From Acidimicrobiia bacterium (GTDB lineage Bacteria; Actinomycetota; Acidimicrobiia; Acidimicrobiales; Poriferisodalaceae), in the NCBI GenBank assembly GCA_022820505.1, contig JAJEFK010000037.1:1-40264 (forward strand): a stretch of DNA of 40,264 nucleotides, read 5' to 3'. Within the stretch, counting starts at the first letter, position 1. Each line of letters opens with the position of its first letter. The position numbers and the translations under genes were made by a program. Below are positions 1 through 8,069 of the stretch, piece after piece. The notes under the pieces were generated by a model, which had not been told where the DNA came from, searched no databases, and saw nothing but the letters and a program-made list of their open reading frames with translations.

Positions 1-550
1 CTATCCCGACGTGCCCGACTGGGTGAAGGACAAGCACACCTTCCTGCAGATCGAGGGGTCGAGGATCCTGGTGGTGGTGGTGGCCGCGGTGTCGATGGGG
101 GTGCTGTGGTACCTGGTGGAGCACACCAAGGGCGGCAAGGCGATGCGGGCCGTGGCCGAGGACGCGGAGATCGCGGCGCTCATGGGCATCAACGTCAACC
201 GCACCATCGTGAAGGTGTTCGCGGTGGGCGGTGCGATGGCGGGCATGGCGGGGATTCTGTGGGGAATCCTGTTCCGCAGCGTCATTCACACCACCGGTTT
301 CCTGCCGGGCATCAAAGCGTTCAGCGCGGCGGTGGTAGGCGGCATCGGCCACCTGGGCGGTGCGATGGCGGGCGGGCTGTCGATCGGGGTGGCCGAGTCG
401 GTAGGGCCGCTGCTGATCCTGGAGCCGCTGGGGGTGAGCGGCGTGTCGCAGCTTCGTGACGCCGTGGCGTTCTCGATGCTGATCATCGTGCTGCTGGTGA
501 GGCCGGCCGGCCTGTTCGGCGAGCGGCTGCCCGCGGAGGATCGGGCATGA
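1..550 (+). CDS. livH: LIV-type ABC transporter permease LivH (5' truncated by window edge)
   Basis: This is the C-terminal part of a branched-chain amino acid (or amide/urea) ABC importer inner-membrane permease of the LivH family. The frame is open to the left edge, so the true start lies outside the window; the GTG at 11 is only the first in-frame start codon. The visible part has the LivH cytoplasmic-loop signature, a G-K-A-M-R-A-V-A-E-D run followed by A-A-L-M-G-I-N-V, which is the EAA-like loop that docks on the ATPase. Several hydrophobic helices follow, including one rich in Gly/Ala in the segment A-A-V-V-G-G-I-G-H-L-G-G-A. The stop overlaps the ATG of the next permease by 4 bp (ATGA), so it is translated as one operon with livM, livG and livF. 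The substrate cannot be read from the permease, and the binding protein is not in the window. Confidence 0.9.
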   Translation, partial: YPDVPDWVKDKHTFLQIEGSRILVVVVAAVSMGVLWYLVEHTKGGKAMRAVAEDAEIAALMGINVNRTIVKVFAVGGAMAGMAGILWGILFRSVIHTTGFLPGIKAFSAAVVGGIGHLGGAMAGGLSIGVAESVGPLLILEPLGVSGVSQLRDAVAFSMLIIVLLVRPAGLFGERLPAEDRA

Positions 551-2405
551 GCCTCACGACGCCATCCGAACCGGGGCCGCCGCCTGCTCCGGAGCCCGCG
601 CCGAGCGCTGGCGGCGCCGCCAACGGCCTCAGCAATGACGCGCCGCCGCGCCCGCCGTTCGCGCAGGACTGGCGTCGCATCGCCCGCATGGGAGCCATCG
701 GCGCCATCGGGCAGATCTTCATCTCTCTGTCCAACATGCCGGTCAAGCTCGACGGCCGGGCGATCATCGAGGGCGTCCTCAGCCTCGGCTACCTCTCGCT
801 GGTGGTGCTGCCGCTGGCGGCGGGCAGCCGCGTCGGGCACCAGCTCCGGCGCGAGGGCGTGCCGTTCCACCGCCCCGGCGCCCACGAAGTCATCGGCGGG
901 GCCGCGTGCGGCGCGCTCGTCGGCGGGGGCTTGTCGCTGCTGGCGGTGCTCATAGCCAACTTCGACCTGCGCGAGCCGCTGGTCAACTGGAGCCCGATCC
1001 TGGCCGAACTGCTGGCGTTCAACCGCGGCACGGCGTTCGCGGTGATCATCTGGCTTGCCATCGGCGCAGCCGTGGGCGCTGCGGGCGGCCTGCTGCGAGT
1101 GGTGCCGTCGCTGGCACGACGCGTGCTGTGGACCATGGTGCTCACCCTGTTCGGCTCGGCGGTGCTCGAATCGCTGACCACCGACCTGGCCGAGGGCATG
1201 GGCATCGAGGGGCTGGTCGACTGGTTCTATGCCCCCCGGGGCGGGCTCACCATCACCGGCGCCATCGCCCTCGCCGCCGGATCAGGCGTGCTGGCGTTCG
1301 TGGCCCGGGGCCGCATCAAGGGGGCTAAGGCCCGCATCGACGCGCTCGAGGGCCCCGCCCGCAACCGGGCCCACCTCGGCCTGATCCTGGCCACCGCCGC
1401 AGTGCTCGTCATTTTGCCGATGTTCGCCGGCAAGCTCACCAACGAGCTGCTCGCCAACGTCGGCCTGTTCGTGCTGCTGGCGCTGGGGCTGAACATCGTG
1501 GTCGGCCTCGCCGGCATCCTCGACCTGGGTTACGTGGCGTTCTTCGCCGTGGGCAGCTACAGCGCAGCGGTGCTCACCGCTGCCACATCGCCGAAGATCC
1601 ACCCGGAGCTGCCATGGTTTGTGGCGCTCATCGGCGTTGTGCTCCTGACCGGGCTGGTGGGGCTGTTCATCGGCGCCCCGGTCATCCGCATGCGTGGCGA
1701 CTACCTCGCCATCGTCACGCTCGGCTTCGGCGAGATCATCCGCCTGCTGTTCCTGTCGGACTGGCTGTCGGGATGGTTCGGCGGCTCCCAGGGAATCACC
1801 AACATCCCGGGTGCGGAGATCTTCGGCCTGGCCGAGGTGGCCGGCACCGATCCGCGCAGCGTTTTCTACTTGGTGCTCGCGTTCTGCGCGATCGCCATCT
1901 ACGTCTCGTGGCGGTTGGAGCGGTCGCGCATCGGCCGTGCGTGGATGGCGGTGCGCGAGGACGAGACCGTGGCTGAGGCCATGGGCATCAACACGGTCAA
2001 CGTCAAGCTGCTGGCCTTCGTGGTGGGAGCCGTGCTGGGGTCGTTCAGCGGGGCGATCTTCTCGGCGAAGGTCGGCTCGGTGTTCCCCGCCAGCTTCCTG
2101 ATCCTGGTGTCGATCGTGATTCTGGTGGTGGTCATCTTCGGCGGCATGGGCAACATCGTCGGCGTCATCGCCGGCTCGGCGGTGCTGATCGGCGTGCTCG
2201 GCGGGCCCAAACAGCCGGGCCTGCTGGCGGAGTTCTCCGAGTTCAAGCTGCTCATCTATGGAGCGCTGCTGGTGTGGATGATGCTGGCCCGGCCAGAGGG
2301 CCTGATCCCCAGCGTGCGCCGCACCCGTGAGCTGCACCAGGAAGAGCTCGCCCAAGACGCCTGGCTGCGTGGCCAGACCGAAGACGACAACGGTGAGGAT
2401 CAGTC

Positions 2406-2409
<4 letters not shown>
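547..2409 (+). CDS. livM: LIV-type ABC transporter permease LivM with long N-terminal membrane extension
   Basis: Second permease of the branched-chain amino acid type importer, 620 aa, against roughly 300-430 aa for common LivM proteins. Residues from about 275 to the end form the recognisable LivM core: G-L-N-I-V-V-G-L-A-G-I-L-D-L-G-Y at about 314-329, then R-M-R-G-D-Y-L-A-I-V-T-L-G-F-G-E-I-I, and later the EAA-type loop A-W-M-A-V-R-E-D-E-T-V-A-E-A-M-G-I. Residues 1-45 are Pro/Ala-rich and probably cytosolic. Residues about 45-260 hold some five hydrophobic segments (near 72-93, 115-138, 162-183, 193-210 and 234-253) that are not part of the standard permease. The ATG overlaps the livH stop and the stop overlaps the livG GTG, which implies translational coupling. 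The core assignment is secure; the role of the extension is unknown. Confidence 0.92.
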
Positions 2410-3199
<790 letters not shown>

Positions 3200-3203
<4 letters not shown>

Positions 3204-3973
3204 GCAGCGGTGAGCGCGTCCCGCTGCTGGAGATGCGCAGGGTGAATGCGCACTACGGGGCAGTGCATGCACTGCGAAACGTCGACCTGTCGATCTACGA
3301 AGGCGAGCTTGTGTGCCTGCTGGGCGGCAACGCCAGCGGCAAGTCGACGACGCTGAAGACACTGCTCGGCATGCTGAAGCCCACCTCTGGCGAGGTGGTG
3401 CTCGACGGCGAGGTGGTGAACGACCGACCGACCAGCTACCGGGTGGCCCGGGGCATCACGATGGTTCCCGAGAACCGGCGCCTGTTCAAGCGGCTCACGG
3501 TGCGCGAGAACCTGCAGCTCGGCGCCTACCTCCGCAAGGACAGCGACGCCATCGCCGCCGACATGGAGCGCGTGTACGAGTTGTTTCCCCGCGTCAAGGA
3601 ACGGCTCGGCCAGAAGGCGGGCACGCTGTCGGGCGGCGAGCAGCAGATGGTGGCCATCGGCCGGGCGCTCATGTCTCAGCCCCGGGTACTGCTGATGGAT
3701 GAGCCGTCGATGGGGTTGGCACCGGCGCTGGTGCAGCAGAACTTCGAGCTGATCAGCCAGATTCACGAGGCCGGCATGACGGTGTTCATGGTGGAGCAGA
3801 ACGCCAACATGGCGCTCGGCATCGCCGACCGGGGATGGGTGCTGCAGACCGGTCGTGTCGTGCTCGATGACACCGCAGCGGCGCTGCTGGCCAACCCGGC
3901 CCTGCGCACGTCCTACCTGGGCGGCGGCAAGGGCGATGACGAAGGCGAGACTGCCGACGGGGACGCCGGCTGA
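3200..3973 (+). CDS. livF: LIV-type ABC transporter ATP-binding protein LivF
   Basis: Second ATPase subunit (257 aa) of the LIV importer. Residues 42-49 give Walker A as GGNASGKS, where Ala-Ser replaces the usual Gly-Ala; the catalytic Gly-Lys-Ser is intact. The signature is LSGGEQQ (143-149) and Walker B is VLLMDEPSMGLAP (163-175), the LivF form. The H-loop sits in M-V-E-Q-N, with Gln after the Glu as is usual in LivF. It is the last gene of the livHMGF operon. The stop at 3971-3973 lies only 18 bp from the end of the convergent oxidoreductase gene, and no clear terminator hairpin is seen in that gap. The acidic tail after residue 245 is not conserved family sequence. Confidence 0.93.
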
Positions 3974-3991
3974 CGCCGAACGGCCCAGCCC

Positions 3992-4888
3992 CTAGTTCTG
4001 CAGCGGCAGCACGGCGCTGGCCACGCCTTCGAGCTCCGCAAACCAGTCGTCGGGCTCGCCCACCAGCACCGGCACGAACTTCGAAGCGCCTACCTCGATG
4101 AACCGCTGGATCTGGTCGCGCAAGCCGTCCCAGCCGGTCGGGATGATGTCGCTTGGGTCGGCATCGGGCGCCCGCCGTTCGAGGATCGCCTTGTAGCCGG
4201 GGCTGATCTCGCCGTGCGTGTAGGGGATGAGCACGCCGAAGTGCTCAGGATCGATCCAGCGCTCGTGCTCGTCGGCGGCCTCGTTCACGATCTTCCAGCC
4301 GGCCGCTGCGATGTCGGGCGTGCAGAACGACGGCAGCCACCCGTCGCCGAAGCGCCCGCAGCGGCGCAGCTCCACCTCGGCGGCACCGCCCAGCCAGATG
4401 TCCATGGGCTTCTGGGCCGGCTTCGGCAGCAGCGACACCTCGTCGTAGTGGTACCACTCGCCGTGGTGGGTGACGGGCTCGTCTTCCCAGAAGCGCTTCA
4501 GCAGCGGCAGGGCCTCGTTGAACATCTTCGCCCGCTGGCGGCGCTCCACGCCGAAGGCCGCCTGCTCGTGCACATCGGCCACGCCCAGCCCGAATGCGGG
4601 CAGCAGCCGGCCGTCGGACAGGCGGTCGAGGCTGGCCAGTTCCTTGGCGAGCACGGCGAGGTTGCGGCCGGGCAGCACCAGCACCGACATGCCGAACTTC
4701 ATGCGCTTGGTGCGGCCCGCTGCGTAGGCGAGGCCCACGATCGGGTCGGGGCATTCGCCGCCGAGCCGCTCGCTCAGCCACAGCGAGTCGAAGCCGTTGT
4801 CCTCCAGCGCGTCCACGAACGGGTCGAAGGTGGCGTGGTCGTTGGTGAAGCTGCGCGTGCCCAGCCCGAAGCCGATCCGGATCTTCAT
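3992..4888 (-). CDS. LLM-class F420-type (luciferase-like) oxidoreductase
   Basis: Flavin- or F420-dependent luciferase-like monooxygenase-family oxidoreductase with a TIM-barrel fold, about 298 aa. Typical features are the N-terminal beta strand K-I-R-I-G-F-G-L-G, the segment F-D-S-L-W-L-S-E-R-L, and a cofactor-binding stretch around V-L-V-L-P-G-R-N-L-A-V-L-A-K-E-L-A-S-L-D and A-F-G-L-G-V. The reading frame is open 54 bp further upstream, but I chose the ATG at 4888. A TAGCGT -10 box lies 7 nt before it, and the family N-terminus begins exactly there. The substrate is unknown. It is convergent with livF and divergent from a short-chain dehydrogenase. Confidence 0.85.
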   Translation of the reverse strand: MKIRIGFGLGTRSFTNDHATFDPFVDALEDNGFDSLWLSERLGGECPDPIVGLAYAAGRTKRMKFGMSVLVLPGRNLAVLAKELASLDRLSDGRLLPAFGLGVADVHEQAAFGVERRQRAKMFNEALPLLKRFWEDEPVTHHGEWYHYDEVSLLPKPAQKPMDIWLGGAAEVELRRCGRFGDGWLPSFCTPDIAAAGWKIVNEAADEHERWIDPEHFGVLIPYTHGEISPGYKAILERRAPDADPSDIIPTGWDGLRDQIQRFIEVGASKFVPVLVGEPDDWFAELEGVASAVLPLQN

Positions 4889-4895
4889 AAGGCCC

Positions 4896-4901
4896 ACGCT
4901 A
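4896..4901 (-). promoter_or_regulatory. -10 box of leaderless LLM oxidoreductase gene
   Basis: On the minus strand TAGCGT lies 7 nt before the ATG at 4888. Transcription would begin at or next to the start codon. The element matches the TANNNT boxes seen at the same distance from many other genes of this window. Confidence 0.55.
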
Positions 4902-5013
4902 GGACACCGCAGCCGCTTCGACCCGGGCGGCGCTCTGCACAACGCGCGCCGCTGCGGGGCTGGCCCGGGCGGCGCTGCTGGCGCCTCGGCATGAACGGCG
5001 CTGCTGTGCGTCG

Positions 5014-5019
5014 TACCCT
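5014..5019 (+). promoter_or_regulatory. Possible -10 box upstream of SDR gene
   Basis: TACCCT on the plus strand lies 43 nt before the ATG of the short-chain dehydrogenase, giving a leader of roughly 35-40 nt that contains a weak AAGGA ribosome site. No convincing -35 box was seen, so this is tentative. The rest of the 4889-5062 intergenic stretch shows no other feature. Confidence 0.3.
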
Positions 5020-5062
5020 CGTGCGCTGATGGGCGAACGCCGGCCGCGATGAAGGACTGTCA

Positions 5063-5857
5063 ATGAGTGAAGCAGCAGCGAACGGGCAGATCGACCTGAC
5101 CTCGCCATTCCGGCTCGACGGGCAAGTGTGCTTGGTGACCGGTGCATCGAGCGGCTTCGGCGTCCGCTTCGCCCGGGTGTTCGCAGCGGCCGGCGCCAAG
5201 GTGGCCGTGGCCGCCCGGCGGGCCGACCGGCTGGAGGCGCTCGCGGCCGAGCTGCCCGATGCACTCGCCGTGCGCTGCGACGTGGGCGACGACGACGCCT
5301 GCCGAGACCTGGTGGCGCAGGTGGTGGACCGCTACGGCAAGGTCGACGTGCTGGTGAACAACGCCGGCGTGAGCGACGCCATCAACCCCGGCGAGCAGGC
5401 CGACGTGGAGAGCTTCCGGCAAGTGGTCGACATCAACTTGAACGCATGCTTCCTGCTGGCTGGGCTCGTCGCCGCCGACATCATCGGTCGGGAGGCCACG
5501 GGCAGCATCATCAACGTTGCCTCGGTGCACGGGCACGTGGCCTCGGCGCCCAACCTGCAGCCTGCGTACGCGGCGTCCAAGGCGGGACTGGTGAACCTCA
5601 CCCGTGATCTCGCCGTGCAGTGGGCCACCCGGGGCGTGCGGGTCAACGCCCTGTGCCCCGGCTACTTCGAGACTGAGCTGACGGCGCCGATGTTCGACGA
5701 CGATCGCTCGATGGCGTGGATCAGCCGCAACGCCCCGATGCGCCGCCCCGGGCACGAGCACGAGCTGGACGGTGCGCTGCTGTTCCTGGCCGGCGACGCC
5801 AGCAGCTACGTAACCGGCAGCTCGCTGATGGTGGATGGGGGCTGGACCGCGCGGTGA
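5063..5857 (+). CDS. SDR-family NAD(P)-dependent oxidoreductase
   Basis: Classical short-chain dehydrogenase/reductase of 264 aa, cytosolic. The nucleotide-binding motif TGASSGFG is at residues 26-33 and NNAG is at 99-102. The catalytic Ser is near 154 in N-V-A-S-V-H, and the Tyr-x-x-x-Lys pair is Y169/K173 in Y-A-A-S-K. The end G-S-S-L-M-V-D-G-G-W is typical of the FabG-like subgroup that includes 3-oxoacyl and 3-hydroxyacyl-CoA or sugar alcohol dehydrogenases. The arginines of A-A-R-R-A-D-R after the second strand favour NADP(H). The precise substrate is not deducible. The stop overlaps the GTG start of the GGDEF gene. Confidence 0.9.
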   Translation: MSEAAANGQIDLTSPFRLDGQVCLVTGASSGFGVRFARVFAAAGAKVAVAARRADRLEALAAELPDALAVRCDVGDDDACRDLVAQVVDRYGKVDVLVNNAGVSDAINPGEQADVESFRQVVDINLNACFLLAGLVAADIIGREATGSIINVASVHGHVASAPNLQPAYAASKAGLVNLTRDLAVQWATRGVRVNALCPGYFETELTAPMFDDDRSMAWISRNAPMRRPGHEHELDGALLFLAGDASSYVTGSSLMVDGGWTAR

Positions 5858-6441
5858 GCCGGCCGGTCGCATCCGGGCTGCGAGTGGGCGCGGCCGCACT
5901 GGCCGCAGCGCTCGGCGGCGGCTGGTGGCTGGCTTCGGGCCGCTGGCGGCGCACATGGCGCGCCGACTCGCTGACCGGTGTCGCCACCCGGGACGGCGCA
6001 CTGCGCCACCTGCATGCCGAGCTGATGCGCTCGACACGCACCGGCCGGATGGTGGGCGTGGCGTTCTGCGACGTCGATGCTTTCAAGCAGGTGAACGATC
6101 GGCACGGCCACCTGGCCGGCGACCTGGTGCTGGTCACCGTGGCGCAGTGCCTGCGCGATGCGGTCCGGCCATCTGACGTGGTGGCCCGTGTGGGCGGCGA
6201 CGAGTTCGTGGTGGTGTGCGGCGGGCTGCGCAGCGCCGCCGACATGGAGATCATCACGGAGCGTCTGCATGCATCGCTCACCCAAGCGCCTGCGCAGAAC
6301 GAGACCGGCGATCCATTAGCCGAGATGGGTGTCACCGTGAGCATCGGCAGCGCCACCGGACGTGGCGGCCAAGTCTCCCCCGGGGCGCTGCTGCACGCGG
6401 CCGATCGCTCGATGTACCGACAGAAAGGCTGGCGGTCCTAG
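5854..6441 (+). CDS. Membrane-anchored GGDEF diguanylate cyclase
   Basis: Predicted diguanylate cyclase making cyclic di-GMP from two GTP. With the GTG at 5854 (GTGA overlap with the SDR stop) the protein is 195 aa. Residues about 7-28 form one hydrophobic, Ala/Gly-rich membrane anchor. The GGDEF domain follows from about 38: D-S-L-T-G-V-A-T-R, the metal-binding Asp in C-D-V-D-A-F-K (72-78), N-D-x-x-G-H-x-x-G-D, and an intact GGDEF at 114-118. An RPSD sequence at 105-108, five residues before GGDEF, matches the c-di-GMP inhibitory I-site, so product feedback is likely. There is no sensory domain beyond the anchor, and no EAL or HD-GYP partner nearby. The frame is open upstream inside the SDR gene, but that part is out-of-frame shadow sequence. 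Confidence 0.88.
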   Translation: MSRPVASGLRVGAAALAAALGGGWWLASGRWRRTWRADSLTGVATRDGALRHLHAELMRSTRTGRMVGVAFCDVDAFKQVNDRHGHLAGDLVLVTVAQCLRDAVRPSDVVARVGGDEFVVVCGGLRSAADMEIITERLHASLTQAPAQNETGDPLAEMGVTVSIGSATGRGGQVSPGALLHAADRSMYRQKGWRS

Positions 6442-6482
6442 CGGCTCACCATCCTGCTGGCGTGCTCAGCTCACAGCGCCGT

Positions 6483-6974
6483 TCAGCCGAGTGCCGGCGT
6501 GCCTTCGAAGTTGCCAGGGTCTTCGGCCGTGGGCAGCACCGGGCGTGCCCGCCAGTCCATGGCCTCCTCGACGCCGTCGATCACGTCGGACCACTCCTCG
6601 GCGTTCCAGCCCTGTGCCGCGCCAAGCACGCTGGCGTCCTGGGCGAGGTGCACGAGGGCGGGCAGCCGTTCCAGGCCCAGCGATCGAACGAACTCGCGCT
6701 CGGGGTCGAGCAGCACGAGATGCTCGTCGGCGAAGCGGCCCAGGAAGCTGCGGGCGCCCTGCGCATCGCTGCACACGACGAACGCGCAGCGCACATCGGC
6801 CTCCTCGTACACAAGGAACAGCCGCGATGCCGTGGGCAGGATCCAGCCGCTCTGGTGCGTGTAGGGGTCGATCACGACGCCCATGAGGTTGAACACCACC
6901 AGCCACTCGGCCAGCGTGTGGGTGTGGCCGGTGAGCGTTTCGAGCTTGATGTCGGTGGACGGCGCGTCAAGCAC
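6483..6974 (-). CDS. Thioredoxin-fold (peroxiredoxin/TlpA-like) protein without CxxC
   Basis: Small protein of about 163 aa. It begins like an AhpC/TSA-type domain (L-D-A-P-S-T-D-I-K-L-E-T-L-T-G). It has a D-x-E-R-E-F-V-R-S-L-G-L segment and a Pro before the next strand (L-P-A-L-V-H-L) in the place of the thioredoxin cis-proline. No CxxC is present, so disulfide exchange is unlikely; it may be a degenerate redoxin. The frame is open to 7010 (GTG), but I prefer the GTG at 6974 because a TAGTTT -10 box sits 7 nt before it and the family N-terminus starts there. It is convergent with the GGDEF gene. The fold assignment is an inference from pattern, not proven. Confidence 0.6.
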   Translation of the reverse strand: MLDAPSTDIKLETLTGHTHTLAEWLVVFNLMGVVIDPYTHQSGWILPTASRLFLVYEEADVRCAFVVCSDAQGARSFLGRFADEHLVLLDPEREFVRSLGLERLPALVHLAQDASVLGAAQGWNAEEWSDVIDGVEEAMDWRARPVLPTAEDPGNFEGTPALG

Positions 6975-6981
6975 GGCAGGC

Positions 6982-6987
6982 AAACTA
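6982..6987 (-). promoter_or_regulatory. -10 box of leaderless redoxin-like gene
   Basis: TAGTTT on the minus strand lies 7 nt before the GTG at 6974. It decides the start in favour of 6974 over the longer frame from 7010, because a transcript from this box could not include the upstream codons. Confidence 0.45.
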
Positions 6988-7102
6988 GCGCTCCCGGTGG
7001 GCGCGGCCACGGTTCACGCGCCGATGCGCCCAGCAGTCACCCGACGGTCGTCCGGCCCGCCTGCGATCGGCTCGCCTGGTGCAACAGCGAGTCTTGTGGC
7101 TT

Positions 7103-7894
7103 TCAGATCGGCGGGCGCAGCAGCTCGGCGGCGAGGGGGCAGTCGGCCCGCTGCCAGCCGGCGGCCGGCTCGATGCCGCCGGGCCCCACGACGTGGCTGA
7201 ACAGGCCGAGCGGCACGACCTCCTCGTCGCATTCCCACGGCTCGTCGGCCACGGCGCCCGCGGCGGCCTCGAAGAACGGCTGCGGCAGCGCCCGTCCCTG
7301 CCCGACGATGCACCACACCTCCACCCCCGACACATACCCGACCGCCGCGGCGGCATGGGAGCCGCCGGCCGCGATCACCGCCTCGGGCCCGGCTGCAGCA
7401 GCCTCCACCAGGATCACCTCAGCGGTCGAGCACGCAGCCGCCAAGCCGGAGAGCGGCACGTCGGTCACCTCGCATCCTTCGCCCGCGAGCCGTCGAGCCA
7501 GGCCGGCGCCCTCGCCGTAGGCGTCGATGATGCGCAGCTCGATGTCGGCGCGCCGCCCGAGTCCCTCAGCGGCCAGGTCGGGCCAGCCCAGCAGGCACAC
7601 CGCGGCACCCTCGGGCAGCGCATCGGCGGCGTGGTCGGCAGTGGCATCGGCCCGCAGCTCGGCCGCGAACTCGCGCGCATCCCGGTACGGCTGCGACGAT
7701 GCGCACACCCGGGCCGCCATCGACCACAGCGCGCCGGCGACCGGGTACTTGTCGAGGATGCGGCGGCACACCGTGACCAGCTCCAGCGGGTCGGATGCGA
7801 GCGCGCCCAGCGCCGATGCGGCCTCGCGCACCAGCACGTCCTGCGACAGGTCGCCCGCACGAGCCACGTAGCGCAGATGCTCCATCGGGTGCAC
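7103..7894 (-). CDS. eIF2B-like / NagB-RpiA-fold protein of unknown role
   Basis: A 263-aa cytosolic protein. The N-terminal half is helical (about residues 1-85). The C-terminal half carries the pattern V-I-L-V-E-A-A-A-A-G-P-E-A-V-I-A-A-G-G-S followed by G-V-E-V-W-C-I-V-G-x-G-R-x-L-P. This resembles the substrate loop of the eIF2B alpha / methylthioribose-1-phosphate isomerase / ribose-1,5-bisphosphate isomerase superfamily. It is shorter than true MtnA (about 340 aa), and I could not identify the full catalytic set. The GTG at 7894 is chosen because a TAGCTT box lies 6 nt upstream; an ATG four codons in (7885) is the alternative. The 175 bp upstream, to the end of the dehydrogenase gene, contain nothing else I can name. 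Confidence 0.55.
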   Translation of the reverse strand: MHPMEHLRYVARAGDLSQDVLVREAASALGALASDPLELVTVCRRILDKYPVAGALWSMAARVCASSQPYRDAREFAAELRADATADHAADALPEGAAVCLLGWPDLAAEGLGRRADIELRIIDAYGEGAGLARRLAGEGCEVTDVPLSGLAAACSTAEVILVEAAAAGPEAVIAAGGSHAAAAVGYVSGVEVWCIVGQGRALPQPFFEAAAGAVADEPWECDEEVVPLGLFSHVVGPGGIEPAAGWQRADCPLAAELLRPPI

Positions 7895-7900
7895 GCGCCG

Positions 7901-7906
7901 AAGCTA
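7901..7906 (-). promoter_or_regulatory. -10 box of leaderless eIF2B-like gene
   Basis: TAGCTT on the minus strand, 6 nt before the GTG at 7894. This is the same spacing as at other leaderless starts in the window. Confidence 0.5.
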
Positions 7907-8069
7907 TCCCGTGCCGCCGAACCGATCCGTTGCGCGCTGGCTCAGAGGCTGCGCCGTCAGGCGAAGCCGTGGCCCGAGCGGCCCGTGAGCCCAACCGCAT
8001 GAGCATCGGGAACAAGAGCGGGAAGCAACAGGCAGTGCGACGAGAAGGCTGACTCGGCTCAGCGTTGCC

